Assembly: GCF_001307805.1 (NCBI RefSeq)
Contig: NZ_CP013862.1
Location: 2,976,001 to 3,040,000, forward strand
Reading direction: 5' to 3'
DNA: 64,000 bases
Source of the DNA: Lentibacillus amyloliquefaciens
GTDB taxonomy: Bacteria > Bacillota > Bacilli > Bacillales > Amphibacillaceae
The notes below the pieces were generated by a model. That model did not search any database. It had not been told where the DNA came from and saw only the letters and a program-made list of their open reading frames with translations. The translations under genes and the position numbers were made by a program. Shown here piece after piece: positions 44,401 to 52,671 of the stretch. Positions within the stretch are counted from its first letter, which is position 1; every line of letters starts with the position of its first letter.

Positions 44401-44460
44401 ACAAACGGGCGCGCTAATCGAATAGTGTGTCCTTCTGAATAGGGCCATTTTGTTGAAGAT
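44401..44460. repeat. Short intergenic repeat family A
   Basis: ACAAACGGGCGCGCTAATCG, AATAGTGTGTCCTTCTG and AATAGGGCCATTTTGTTGAA. Seven bases after the permease stop. Confidence 0.75.
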
Positions 44461-44569
44461 TAACATTACGGTATGTATATTTGATGTAGTCACAAAATCA
44501 ATATTAATTTTCACAAAGGTGTTGTCCTTATACGATTTTGACTTCCCCAAAAAGATTGTTGAAAAATTT

Positions 44570-44597
44570 TTGACAAATCAGTAAGATTATGTAACAA
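44570..44597 (+). promoter_or_regulatory. Promoter of the TetR-ABC-CPBP operon
   Basis: TTGACA (44570-44575), 16-base spacer, TAACAA (44592-44597) as a weak -10. Confidence 0.5.
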
Positions 44598-44604
44598 TAA
44601 ACAT

Positions 44605-44618
44605 ACCGGTCATCCGGT
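44605..44618. promoter_or_regulatory. Operator candidate for the TetR regulator
   Basis: Perfect palindrome ACCGG-TCAT-CCGGT just downstream of the promoter and 20 bases before the TetR ATG. GC-rich in an AT-rich setting. Confidence 0.55.
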
Positions 44619-44638
44619 TTTGGAGGGTGCGACAGTTG

Positions 44639-45304
44639 ATGAGAAAATATAATTCAAAAGAAACAAAAGAAAAAATTATTGCTGTTTCAACGCGGCTTTT
44701 TATTGAAAAAGGTTTTGAGAAAACAAGTATTCAGGATATTTCCGAGGCTCTTGAAATGTCCAAGGGAGCAATTTATTATCATTTCAAGACGAAGAAAGAC
44801 ATTATCAAAGCTGTTAGGGAACATAAATCAAATCAAGTGGAAGAAACAGTTGAACAATGGTTGCATGAAATTCATGCTCAGTCTGCAAAAGAAAAATTAA
44901 CTCATCTGTTAGAAAAAGACTTGGCTGATCAGAAGGCACATTCTCTTGACCATGCATTTAGTACACAAATGAAAAGCTCAGATTTTATTGTGTCAGCCAT
45001 GAAAGATTCTGTTAATAAAAGCGCACCGATTATTGCTAATATTATCAAAGAAGGAAATGCTGATGGGTCCATTACGACTAAATACCCGGATGAGTGTGCG
45101 GAATCATTTGTTTTATTGTTTAATATCTGGTGTGATCCAGTAATCTTCAAATGCAGTGAAGAACAGTTGGAACGGCGATTGAAATTTCTTCAATTAATGA
45201 TGAAAGGAATGGGAGTGGATATTATGAATGAACAAATCCTTCAGAATTCCAAAAGGCTTCTGCAGGAACTATATTCAGACGTGGACAGATATGATGGATC
45301 GTAA
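44639..45304 (+). CDS. TetR family transcriptional regulator
   Basis: 221-residue repressor. N-terminal helix-turn-helix TRLFIEKGFEKTSIQDISEA and MSKGAIYYHFKTKKDII (about 15-60), then an all-helical ligand domain of usual length. Start ATG 44639; the TTG one codon earlier also fits the GGAGGG at 44622-44627. It heads the operon and is followed with no gap by a BcrA-type ATPase, so it probably senses the exported compound or a related signal and represses its own operon through the palindrome at 44605. Confidence 0.9.
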   Translation: MRKYNSKETKEKIIAVSTRLFIEKGFEKTSIQDISEALEMSKGAIYYHFKTKKDIIKAVREHKSNQVEETVEQWLHEIHAQSAKEKLTHLLEKDLADQKAHSLDHAFSTQMKSSDFIVSAMKDSVNKSAPIIANIIKEGNADGSITTKYPDECAESFVLLFNIWCDPVIFKCSEEQLERRLKFLQLMMKGMGVDIMNEQILQNSKRLLQELYSDVDRYDGS

Positions 45305-45305
45305 A

Positions 45306-46016
45306 ATGGCAGTAAATGTTGAAAATTTAATCAAAACATTTAACCAGCAGGAAGTCATTAAATCCTGTAATATGTCTGTCCGCAGAAATTCGGTTTATGG
45401 ATTTTTAGGAGCAAATGGAGCTGGTAAAACAACTGTTTTTAAGCTTTTAATAGGATTGCTTTCACCCACTGCCGGGAGGATAGAGGTTTTGGGGATGAAT
45501 AGCTTTAAATATAGAGAGAAACTGTTAAGGAATATTGGCAGTATGATTGAAACACCTGTCTTTTATGAACATTTGTCATGTAAAGTTAATTTAGAGATTC
45601 ATCTTTCTTATATGGGGATGAAAGATGGTGATATTAATTCGGTTCTCAAGGATGTCGGATTAAATGTTACAGGTGATAAGCCTGTTTCTCAGTTTTCAAT
45701 GGGGATGCGAAAACGTTTAGGGATTGCGCGGGCAATCGTACATAAACCAAAGATTTTAATCTTAGATGAACCAACCAACGGATTGGATCCTCTGGGAATT
45801 CGAGACATGAGATCATTATTCCGGTCTCTTGCTGATAACAATAATATGACAATTTTATTGTCCAGTCACATTTTAAGCGAAGTTGAACATATTGCGGATA
45901 CGATTGGTGTCATTGCTGATGGAACGGTTGTAGAAGAAGTTGATCTTAACACGATTAAAAATAAATATCCTGATGGACTGGAAAATTACTTTTTTCACGT
46001 ATTAAGGGGTAAATGA
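45306..46016 (+). CDS. ABC transporter ATP-binding protein, BcrA/lantibiotic-immunity type
   Basis: 236-residue ATPase: Walker A LGANGAGKTTVFKLL (about 37-51), Q-loop IETPVFYEHLS, signature FSMGMRKRL, Walker B LILDEPTNGLDPLG and LLSSHILSEVEHIAD. The IE-TP-xFY Q-loop run is typical of BcrA, NukF and SpaF-like ATPases that protect against bacitracin or lantibiotics. Start placed at ATG 45306, one base after the TetR stop; in-frame ATGs at 45291 and 45294 are possible, and all have weak ribosome sites. The end overlaps the permease. Confidence 0.87.
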   Translation: MAVNVENLIKTFNQQEVIKSCNMSVRRNSVYGFLGANGAGKTTVFKLLIGLLSPTAGRIEVLGMNSFKYREKLLRNIGSMIETPVFYEHLSCKVNLEIHLSYMGMKDGDINSVLKDVGLNVTGDKPVSQFSMGMRKRLGIARAIVHKPKILILDEPTNGLDPLGIRDMRSLFRSLADNNNMTILLSSHILSEVEHIADTIGVIADGTVVEEVDLNTIKNKYPDGLENYFFHVLRGK

Positions 46017-46726
46017 TGGTCGAATTAATGAAACTTGAATTAAAGCAAATCAAAATGCGTACCTATATCAAGACAGCTATCCTTATTTCAATCGTTATGA
46101 TGGGATTTATCTATTTATTTGCATATGCACCAAAACTTGAACCGAATGATCCTGACTTATTGATTTTCTCTGGATACACGAATGTTGTGAAATTATATGG
46201 GGTTGTCCATATGACAGCATTTTCCATCCTTGCTTCTGTCATGTATTCACGTTTTATCATTGATGGATATTCAGGTCAGCGCTTAATCTTACTTTTCTCT
46301 TATCCAATCAGACGTCAAAAGATTCTTCTGGTGAAATTGGCTGTTGTTTTTTTATTCATCTCCTTGTCAATGGCAGCATGTAACCTCATTGTATTTTCAA
46401 CGTTTGGAATCACCGAATTAATATATCCTATTGTAGAAGAAACAATCACAACGGCTTTTATACAAGATGCCATTATAACAACTTTTATCATGGCTACTTT
46501 AACTGGGTCAATAAGCATTGTAGCGACAGGAATAGGATTTATCAAAAAATCCATACCTGCTGCACTTATATCCGCAATTATTTTGTCATCCCTGTCCTGT
46601 AACGTTGTTGCGTATTCCTTGCCTGATTACGATGCCTCCGTGATTATGACTATAATAGCAATGATGGCTGCCGCTTTGACTATTATGTTACTTATTTATA
46701 ATGTCAATCATATGGAGGTGGAATGA
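46013..46726 (+). CDS. ABC-2 type permease, lantibiotic-immunity-like
   Basis: 237-residue permease with six predicted helices (first about 19-38) and the usual short cytoplasmic start MMVELMKLELKQIKMR. The loop SRFIIDGYSGQRLILLFSYP after helix 2 corresponds to the EY-x-x-x-T run of BcrB/SpaE-type permeases. Coupled to the ATPase by ATGA overlap. With the ATPase it should form an exporter of a peptide or drug. Confidence 0.83.
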   Translation: MMVELMKLELKQIKMRTYIKTAILISIVMMGFIYLFAYAPKLEPNDPDLLIFSGYTNVVKLYGVVHMTAFSILASVMYSRFIIDGYSGQRLILLFSYPIRRQKILLVKLAVVFLFISLSMAACNLIVFSTFGITELIYPIVEETITTAFIQDAIITTFIMATLTGSISIVATGIGFIKKSIPAALISAIILSSLSCNVVAYSLPDYDASVIMTIIAMMAAALTIMLLIYNVNHMEVE

Positions 46727-46727
46727 T

Positions 46728-46955
46728 ATGGAGCAGAACGTAGAGCAGCAGATTAATCATGTACTTGAAAGTATCGATACACAGCTTTATACACTGAGTG
46801 TTGCAGCAGGCATTCTGTTGTTTTTTATAGGGTTGTTCCTAATCATACGAAAGTCTGAAAAACAGAAACAAAGAATAAAAATAACGGGGTCAATTTGTTT
46901 GGGAATTGGAATCCTTTCTGTGTTAAGTGGTGTTTTTCAAATTATTAGTCAGTAA
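46728..46955 (+). CDS. Small membrane protein, 75 aa
   Basis: Two predicted helices (about 17-35 and 48-70) joined by a basic loop (RKSEKQKQRIKITG), with an acidic amphipathic start (MEQNVEQQINHVLESIDTQL). The start is ATG 46728, one base after the permease stop and behind GGAGGTGG. The family is not recognised; the place in the operon suggests an accessory subunit of the exporter or of the CPBP protease. Confidence 0.7.
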   Translation: MEQNVEQQINHVLESIDTQLYTLSVAAGILLFFIGLFLIIRKSEKQKQRIKITGSICLGIGILSVLSGVFQIISQ

Positions 46956-47004
46956 AATCATTCAATATTGGAATTGATTTCAATTGAGGGGGAATTGTTA
47001 TGGG

Positions 47005-47697
47005 ATGAAGATGGAAAATTTTAGTTTTAGCCATTTATTTTTGTATTTCTTACTGGTGTCTTTTTTTCTTTTTGTTTCCGGTAATATTGGACGTTTTTTG
47101 ATAGAAAATCAAGGTATGAACCGGCAAGCAGGTATGCTACTCCAAGGTGTAATATTTACAGGATTAACGCTTGCAGTGATATATATTCTTAAGAGAAAAA
47201 ATCCAGACGTGATAAAAAATATTGGGATGAAGGGTGTTCATTCAAAATCGAAATTCATCGTAGGGGTATCTTTGCCCTTTATATTACTGATCACAGGAAT
47301 TGCGACAGCATATCTATTTGGTGGTATAGACAATGTCAGTCTAAATTTAACAACAAATGTTGTAATGGCCGTGTTAATTAATTCAATCATTGCATTTTTG
47401 TATGAGGCATTCCCGGAAGAAGTCTTTATCCGCGGACTTATATTTAACGAGTTGAATAAGAAGTTTCGTTTTATCATCTCGTTGGTATTACAACCGTTAA
47501 TCTTTGTCTGTGTACCGATTGTAGTGATGGCACTGTCGTCAATATTCTTTGGTAATCCATTTGCAGTAACGCTGGATTATCTCATATTACTCATTTCATT
47601 TGGCATTGCTTTACAATTGTACAGAAAGTATACAGGTTCACTGTGGATGAGTATGATCTTTCATGTCATATATTTAGAGGTAGCAAGATATATATAG
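47005..47697 (+). CDS. CPBP family intramembrane metalloprotease
   Basis: 230-residue multi-helix membrane protein with the CPBP (CAAX protease and bacteriocin-processing, Abi) motifs: AFPEEVFIRGLIFNEL (EExxxR, motif 1) near 134-149 and MSMIFHVIYLEV (motif with His) near 216-227. Bacteriocin immunity proteins such as SkkI and PncO belong to the family. Start at ATG 47005, twelve bases after GAGGGGG. Last gene of the TetR operon; its presence beside a BcrA-type exporter supports a peptide-immunity role. Confidence 0.78.
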   Translation: MKMENFSFSHLFLYFLLVSFFLFVSGNIGRFLIENQGMNRQAGMLLQGVIFTGLTLAVIYILKRKNPDVIKNIGMKGVHSKSKFIVGVSLPFILLITGIATAYLFGGIDNVSLNLTTNVVMAVLINSIIAFLYEAFPEEVFIRGLIFNELNKKFRFIISLVLQPLIFVCVPIVVMALSSIFFGNPFAVTLDYLILLISFGIALQLYRKYTGSLWMSMIFHVIYLEVARYI

Positions 47698-47822
47698 GCT
47701 CTCGGAGTTTCCGGAGTGAAAATTAAGGAATTGTTAAAAATTCACTGGAAATAGGTGATGATTTTCTTAAATGGATATTGTTTTCATGCCATTTTCAAAA
47801 AAGGCATGCCAAATAAGCCGGG

Positions 47823-49443
47823 CCCATTTGATTTTTTAAAAAGAGCTAGACAAAAGAGTTAGACTGCTGGAGTAAAAATGTGTTGTTTAAGAAATGCCAA
47901 TTCATCCTTTCTGTGATCATACCAGGCATCGATGTGCTGACACATCATGATAGCGTAAATACGGACATACCACATCATCGTGGAGCGATGTCTGCCGGCC
48001 TCCAGGTGGTAATCAACCTTTTCCCGCTTGTTGGAGCGTTCAACGGACGTGCGGCTTTTATAGATCGTTTTCCATCGGTCCGTTTCCCTTGATAATTTGG
48101 GAAATAGACGCCTATTTTCTTTGGTGTATGTGTGGTACGTCCGGCCATATTTGGCAGTTGAACAGGGCGTTTCACATGTGTTGTTTGCCCCGCACGCCAG
48201 TGGGCATCGCCATTTTTGCCGGTGTCGCGTATGGTCATAGCCATTCGGCTTCATTTTCTTGCCAATCGGGCAGATTGGAACACCCTCAGGTGATAGTTGA
48301 ATATCGCTGTCTGTTTCCAAATTCTTTTTGGCCCGTTTGTTCAGGTCGATGATGGGCTCCATTTGCTGGTGATCGATCATTTCATAAATGGCATAGGCAT
48401 CATGTGCAGCGTCCAAAAGAATCTTGTCGATCGCGCCCGAGTTGAACCGCTGCGAAAATTCAGCCCAACTGACGATAAAGCCGACTGAGTCGTGGCACGA
48501 TGCCCTGTTCAGACGCGGATATAAGGGCAAGTCATACGGGCTGTCGCAAGCATTGATCATGTAAAGATGATAGCCGTGAAAGTATTTCTCACGTGAGCTG
48601 TCCCAACCGCCATCACAGTCGGGCTGGGCGTAGACACGTGGATGCTTGCAGTTCGCTATACCTTGGGCGCGACAATCACAAGTGGGCTTGCTTCGGGTGT
48701 AGGATGCCGTCACAACAGGTGTACCATCGCCTGCAACATTCAGTTGTTCTACATCCCCGAGGAGTCCCAGTTTAGCCGAAATCGTCAGGATTTGGGATTG
48801 AAAGAAATCGAAAAGACGGTCAGCCGGAAGTTCCTGTTTCTGATCGAGTCTAGGAATAATCCATTCGACCAGCCTTTTGACACGTCCAGGCGTGGTTGTT
48901 GGCGCTTTGCCACCTTTCTTGCCTTTTTTGGGTTTTCGTTTACGGCTTCTTTTACTTTTGGTTTTATGGGTTCGATTCTTTTTCTTACTCCCCCATAGAC
49001 GCGCAAAAAAATCGTAAAACGTGCCGATCCCGGGAGTATTGCCTGGTTCAAAACCGCTTAGGATGGCATAAAGGGGGACCCGTTTAAGCTCATCAACCCA
49101 TTTCGTAACGCTCATCGTCGGATTCGTCAGAATCAGAAGGAGATAGGAACGCATCATGGAAGCCGGATCTTGGGGAGCTGGGCCTCGTTTTCCATAAATG
49201 TCACCAATCATCTTCGTTATTTCGGAAAGATCCGTCATCCAAAGCTTGGTGATAACGGGCCAGTCATCATTAACCAGTGTCAGGATACCACCGGAATAAT
49301 GCTCCCGGAGTTGATTCATCACGAAATCCTGATAAGTTGCGTGTGGTACAAAAACTGGTTTCAAAATAAACACCCCAATCATGGTTAGTAAGGAAAAATT
49401 CCCTTCTACCGCGATTTTTGGGGTAATTTCAAAAAGTCAAGGG
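47823..49443. mobile_element. Insertion sequence with one DDE transposase, about 1.6 kb
   Basis: The transposase gene is framed by imperfect inverted ends: CCCATTTGATTTTTTAAAA at 47823-47841 against the inverse of TTTCAAAAAGTCAAGGG at 49427-49443. No clear target duplication was found, so the limits are approximate. Confidence 0.5.
47859..49382 (-). CDS. DDE transposase (IS4-like, DDE_Tnp_1)
   Basis: 507-residue transposase. An N-terminal helical part, a very basic linker (KSKRSRKRKPKKGKKGGK, about 140-160), then an RNase H-like core: first Asp in NVAGDGTPVVTAS, second in KILLDAAHDAY, and Glu in SRTSVERSNKREKVDYHLEA. A Cys-rich segment (CDCRAQGIANCKHP; CPLACGANNTCETPC) suggests a zinc-binding insert. 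It appears intact. The in-frame start could be a few codons lower (KPVFVPHATYQDF). GC-richer than its surroundings, as expected for recent arrival. Confidence 0.85.
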   Translation of the reverse strand: MIGVFILKPVFVPHATYQDFVMNQLREHYSGGILTLVNDDWPVITKLWMTDLSEITKMIGDIYGKRGPAPQDPASMMRSYLLLILTNPTMSVTKWVDELKRVPLYAILSGFEPGNTPGIGTFYDFFARLWGSKKKNRTHKTKSKRSRKRKPKKGKKGGKAPTTTPGRVKRLVEWIIPRLDQKQELPADRLFDFFQSQILTISAKLGLLGDVEQLNVAGDGTPVVTASYTRSKPTCDCRAQGIANCKHPRVYAQPDCDGGWDSSREKYFHGYHLYMINACDSPYDLPLYPRLNRASCHDSVGFIVSWAEFSQRFNSGAIDKILLDAAHDAYAIYEMIDHQQMEPIIDLNKRAKKNLETDSDIQLSPEGVPICPIGKKMKPNGYDHTRHRQKWRCPLACGANNTCETPCSTAKYGRTYHTYTKENRRLFPKLSRETDRWKTIYKSRTSVERSNKREKVDYHLEAGRHRSTMMWYVRIYAIMMCQHIDAWYDHRKDELAFLKQHIFTPAV

Positions 49444-49507
49444 TATTTGGATCTGTTTTTAGAAAATAATTTGAACGCCAATTTCCAGTTCATATTATTT
49501 TGAGAAT

Positions 49508-49668
49508 AAAAATCTCCCACGAAATGTGGGAGGAATCATAAAGAAGATGACTCAAGAAAACCTTGAGCCGTCTGACTCGGTGAATACCGAGAGTCTATAT
49601 ATCTCTATGGGAGGTGTGTATGATCCGGATGTCGCACTCTTAGAGTTTGATGAAACGTTGGAGGTTTC
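49508..49668 (+). other. Structured leader upstream of a small membrane peptide
   Basis: Three hairpins in a row: CTCCCAC/GTGGGAG (49514-49532), CTCAAG/CTTGAG (49551-49567) and GACTCGG/CCGAGAGTC (49574-49595). They precede the 31-residue frame at 49669. The middle part recalls group II intron domain V, but the pairing needed for that is missing. Confidence 0.45.
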
Positions 49669-49764
49669 ATGACTCTCTACTTATCATACTTGTTTATTAT
49701 AATGCTAAGTGTATTGGTGTTGGGGATATTGGTACATAAAAGATATAAAAAGAATGAAACGTAA
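49669..49764 (+). CDS. 31-residue membrane peptide, toxin-like
   Basis: ATG 49669, six bases after TTGGAGG, stop at 49764. The product starts MTLYLSYLFIIMLSVLVLGI and ends HKRYKKNET: one membrane helix followed by a short, strongly basic end. That layout, the length and the long hairpin-rich leader are those of type I toxin or holin-like peptides, but I found no clear antisense RNA promoter. It lies between two insertion sequences. Confidence 0.5.
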   Translation: MTLYLSYLFIIMLSVLVLGILVHKRYKKNET

Positions 49765-49842
49765 CTCTATCTGCATTTGCAATCAATCGAAACATGGAAT
49801 GATGATTAATAATTTTTCCAATTTTAAACAAGGAGTGATCAA

Positions 49843-50343
49843 GTGGAAAATCATCGGGCAAAAAAAATGTACGATTACCATGTATGGGCTAACCAGCAAG
49901 TGTTCCATCATTTGAAACAACTACCAGAACGCGTTTATAACGGTAATGTTGAAAGCGTCTTCCCATCGGTTTTAGATGTTATGGTACATATTTATGTTGT
50001 AGACATTACTTGGTTGGAGACAATGAAAGAAAGCAGTTTTCAGGATACAGTTGAAAAAGTTGAGCGCCTCCGTTCAGAAGCATCAGAGGCATCGATAGAT
50101 GAGCTCAAGGAATTCTATGATGAATTATCTAAGGAATACTATAGCTATTTTGCAGAGCAGCAGAATCTAGAACAAACCATCATTACTGAACACCCTCGAC
50201 ATGGTCGCAATGAGTTCATACTTGCCGATCTTATTCACCACGTTGTGAACCATGGAACCTACCATCGTGGAAATGTAACCGCGATGCTACGTCAACAAGG
50301 TCAAAAAGGCGTACCTACGGATTATGTATTTTTTCTCCATTAA
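49843..50343 (+). CDS. DinB family protein
   Basis: 166-residue four-helix metal-binding protein of the DinB/YfiT superfamily. Metal ligands are in place: VMVHIYVVDITWLETM (His near 49) and LIHHVVNHGTYHRGNVTAML (two His near 129 and 133). Many DinB-like enzymes are thiol transferases using bacillithiol; whether this one is cannot be told. Start GTG 49843 behind AAGGAGTG. Stands between two insertion sequences. Confidence 0.88.
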   Translation: MENHRAKKMYDYHVWANQQVFHHLKQLPERVYNGNVESVFPSVLDVMVHIYVVDITWLETMKESSFQDTVEKVERLRSEASEASIDELKEFYDELSKEYYSYFAEQQNLEQTIITEHPRHGRNEFILADLIHHVVNHGTYHRGNVTAMLRQQGQKGVPTDYVFFLH

Positions 50344-50363
50344 AAAGCAGCAGTGGTGTTAAT

Positions 50364-51894
50364 CACCTAAAAGTCCGGTGAAAAAGTCGAACTGTGCCAG
50401 GAATTTCCCTGCTTAATGTCGAATATTGTCTGTAGAACACTTATAAAAGGATGGTCCGTTTATGCATTCACCAAAGCAAAATCACGTTCAACCCAGCATG
50501 TTTCAATATATTGATATGGAGGATCTCGTTCCCGAGCACCACATCCTGAGAAGGGTGAAAGATGTGATTGACTTTTCAGCCGTTCATGATTGGGTAAAAC
50601 CCCTCTACTCCGAAAAAACAGGCCGACCATCTACAAATGCTGAATTGGTCGTGCGGCTGATTGTACTGGAGTATCTATTTAATCACTCGGAACGGGAACT
50701 GTTTGAAACATTCCCCATGCATGCAGGCTACCTATGGTTTTGCGGCCTGGATTTTGAGTCTTCTCTTCCCGATCGGACCACACTTGTTAAGACAAGAGCA
50801 CTTTGGCGTCGCCACGGTATTTTTGATGATACCATGATGCAAGTCGTTAATCAGTGCATTGCTTCCGGCCTCGTTCGCCCAGATGTTCATGCCGGTGTGG
50901 ACGGCACACAAGTGCGTGCGAACGCGTCCATCCACAGTCTGGAAGAAATAGAGCTGGCCCCAGTTCAAACCATTGAAGATCAATCGGATCAGCTTCAGGA
51001 AAATACCAGCCATGAGGACTTTCATGGCAAAACGTTTTCGAATCAAACCCATCGGAGTACGACAGACCCGGATGCCCGACTGTACAAGAAGAGTAAAGGT
51101 CAGGAAGCCCATCCGCGTTACCTTGTGCACAACTTGGCAGCCGTTCGTTTTCAGCATCCGCAAACCCATATACAGACGTTGTCAGGTGACAAGACTTATG
51201 GCACACCGGCGTATTTGGCATATCTGATTTCTCAAGGCATCATTCCTTTAGTTTCATTGCGAAATCATGAATTGGAAGAGATCCCGACTTGGCAAAGGAA
51301 AACCCACAATCCAGAGCAGCAGCGAAAACGTCAGGAAAAAGCAGATGAAGTCAGGACTAAAAATCAAGCAAAACAAGTCCAGATTGACGGCAAATATCAA
51401 GACATCCAGAATAAGCGTGTCCAGTGTGAACATGGTTTCGCCGAAGCTAAAACAGTACATGGGCTGGATCGTGCCAACAGCAGAGGGCTGGACTGTATGC
51501 AGGAACAAGCACTCTGTACCGCCATCGTTCAAAATCTTAAGAAGTTAAGCCGGTTCAAAGGTAAAAGGCCCAGGACCGGTGTTTCAGCATGCGCTGAAAC
51601 GAAAAATCGGGATGAAAGAAACCACGACAATCACTTTATTTCCTTTATTTTTAAGAGAATCCGGGAAAAATTCGGATCTTTGTACGCATCTTTGGTGGAT
51701 GAAAAACTATAATTTCAGCTAAAAATAATATGACGTCCTACTGTATATCCTGAAAATATAAAATCAGATATTAGCACTTTTACCTTTGTGCCAACTTTTG
51801 TATGGTACTTGCTGAAATATCGAGTCCACGGTATTTTGCTGTTAACCGGGCTTATTCTCTTGCCTCTGACTTTTTTCACCGGCCTTCTAAGAGA
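50364..51894. mobile_element. IS1182-family insertion sequence
   Basis: About 1.5 kb with matching ends: left CCTAAAAGTCCGGTGAAAAA plus GTCGA (50366-50390), right (inverse of 51866-51894) TCTTAGAAGGCCGGTGAAAA plus AAGTCAG. One transposase gene inside, read rightwards. Target duplication not resolved. Confidence 0.75.
50462..51712 (+). CDS. IS1182 family transposase, probably with small internal deletion
   Basis: 416-residue transposase. Family start FQYIDMEDLVPEHHILRRV; DDE residues in AGVDGTQVRANAS, TLSGDKTYGTP and CEHGFAEAKTVHGLDRA; end GLDCMQEQALCTAIVQNLKK. Between YLVHNLAAV and QTLSGDKTYG, where relatives have about 45 residues, only about 15 remain (RFQHPQTHI), so about 25-30 residues seem lost in frame. 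The catalytic triad is kept; activity is uncertain. Start ATG 50462 with AAAGGATGG upstream. Confidence 0.85.
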   Translation: MHSPKQNHVQPSMFQYIDMEDLVPEHHILRRVKDVIDFSAVHDWVKPLYSEKTGRPSTNAELVVRLIVLEYLFNHSERELFETFPMHAGYLWFCGLDFESSLPDRTTLVKTRALWRRHGIFDDTMMQVVNQCIASGLVRPDVHAGVDGTQVRANASIHSLEEIELAPVQTIEDQSDQLQENTSHEDFHGKTFSNQTHRSTTDPDARLYKKSKGQEAHPRYLVHNLAAVRFQHPQTHIQTLSGDKTYGTPAYLAYLISQGIIPLVSLRNHELEEIPTWQRKTHNPEQQRKRQEKADEVRTKNQAKQVQIDGKYQDIQNKRVQCEHGFAEAKTVHGLDRANSRGLDCMQEQALCTAIVQNLKKLSRFKGKRPRTGVSACAETKNRDERNHDNHFISFIFKRIREKFGSLYASLVDEKL

Positions 51895-51919
51895 AAGCGA
51901 ATAAACTATCGGATTTCAA

Positions 51920-51979
51920 TCTTTAAGAATAGGGCGGGATAATCGAATAGTGCGCAGGAAAATTTATTAATTTGTTGAA
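51920..51979. repeat. Short intergenic repeat family A
   Basis: TCTTTAAGAATAGGGCGGGA, TAATCGAATAGTGCG and TTTATTAATTTGTTGAA. It sits just right of the IS1182 end. Confidence 0.55.
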
Positions 51980-52017
51980 TTCTCTTAAAGAATTTATATA
52001 AAGGAGTTGATGTTTGT

Positions 52018-52461
52018 ATGAACAGAATTAATCTCATTACTTTAGGTGTAAGAGATATTGGAAAATCGCTGAAATTTTACCGCGACATCGGTTTTGAAGC
52101 GTCGGTCACAGGTGATGAGGAAAAACCCGTTATTGTGTTCTTTAAGAATGAAGGATCAAAGTTAGAGTTATTTCCAATTGAAGAATTGGCAAAGGATATC
52201 AATGAGGAAAATCCTCCCGAATTATCAGAAGGGGGTTTCTCGGGTATCACCCTTGCTTATAATGCGAAATCTGAAACTGAGGTTGATGATATTCTTCAAT
52301 CAGTAAAAAAAGTCGGTGCCAGGGTTGTGAAGGAGCCCAAAAAATTATCATGGGGAGGATATGGAGGATATTTCATCGACCCTGATGGTTATTATTGGGA
52401 GGTTGCTTACGGCTCAAACTGGGAATTCGATGACTCAAACATGTTGATCATTAAAGATTAG
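52018..52461 (+). CDS. VOC (glyoxalase/bleomycin-resistance) superfamily protein
   Basis: 147-residue vicinal oxygen chelate fold with two beta-alpha-beta-beta-beta units: INLITLGVRDIGKSLKFYRD at the start and DPDGYYWEVAYGSNWEF at the end. The metal-ligand pattern is incomplete (no His at the first strand), so it may bind a ligand rather than catalyse. Start ATG 52018 behind AAGGAGTTGATG. Lone gene between repeat copies. Confidence 0.85.
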   Translation: MNRINLITLGVRDIGKSLKFYRDIGFEASVTGDEEKPVIVFFKNEGSKLELFPIEELAKDINEENPPELSEGGFSGITLAYNAKSETEVDDILQSVKKVGARVVKEPKKLSWGGYGGYFIDPDGYYWEVAYGSNWEFDDSNMLIIKD

Positions 52462-52522
52462 ATTTAAAAATCACCATTAATCCAATCGGTAATAGATGGC
52501 ACTCGTTTTACAACGAATACCG

Positions 52523-52575
52523 GTCTTCAATTAAAGGGCGCGTTTCTACAATAAGTGGAGACGCATTTTTCTTAT
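52523..52575. repeat. Short intergenic repeat family A, partial
   Basis: TCTTCAATTAAAGGGCGCGT, TTCTACAATAAGTGG and AGACGCATTTTTCTTATTA. The GGGCCATTTT half is missing. The hairpin-like form (GGGCGCGTTTCT/AGACGC) followed by T could terminate the VOC gene. Confidence 0.5.
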
Positions 52576-52671
52576 TACCCAAGAGAGTTAGATCAAAAGA
52601 GTGGGACTATTAACTATAGTTATATGGTAAAATATACTAAATAGAGGAATAAAAATGCGTAGGTGAGGCTT

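Noticed and set aside
49551..49610. Group II intron domain V (GAGCCGT run)
   Set aside because: The returning ACGGTTC strand and the rest of an intron or its reverse transcriptase are absent; the bases pair better as ordinary hairpins.
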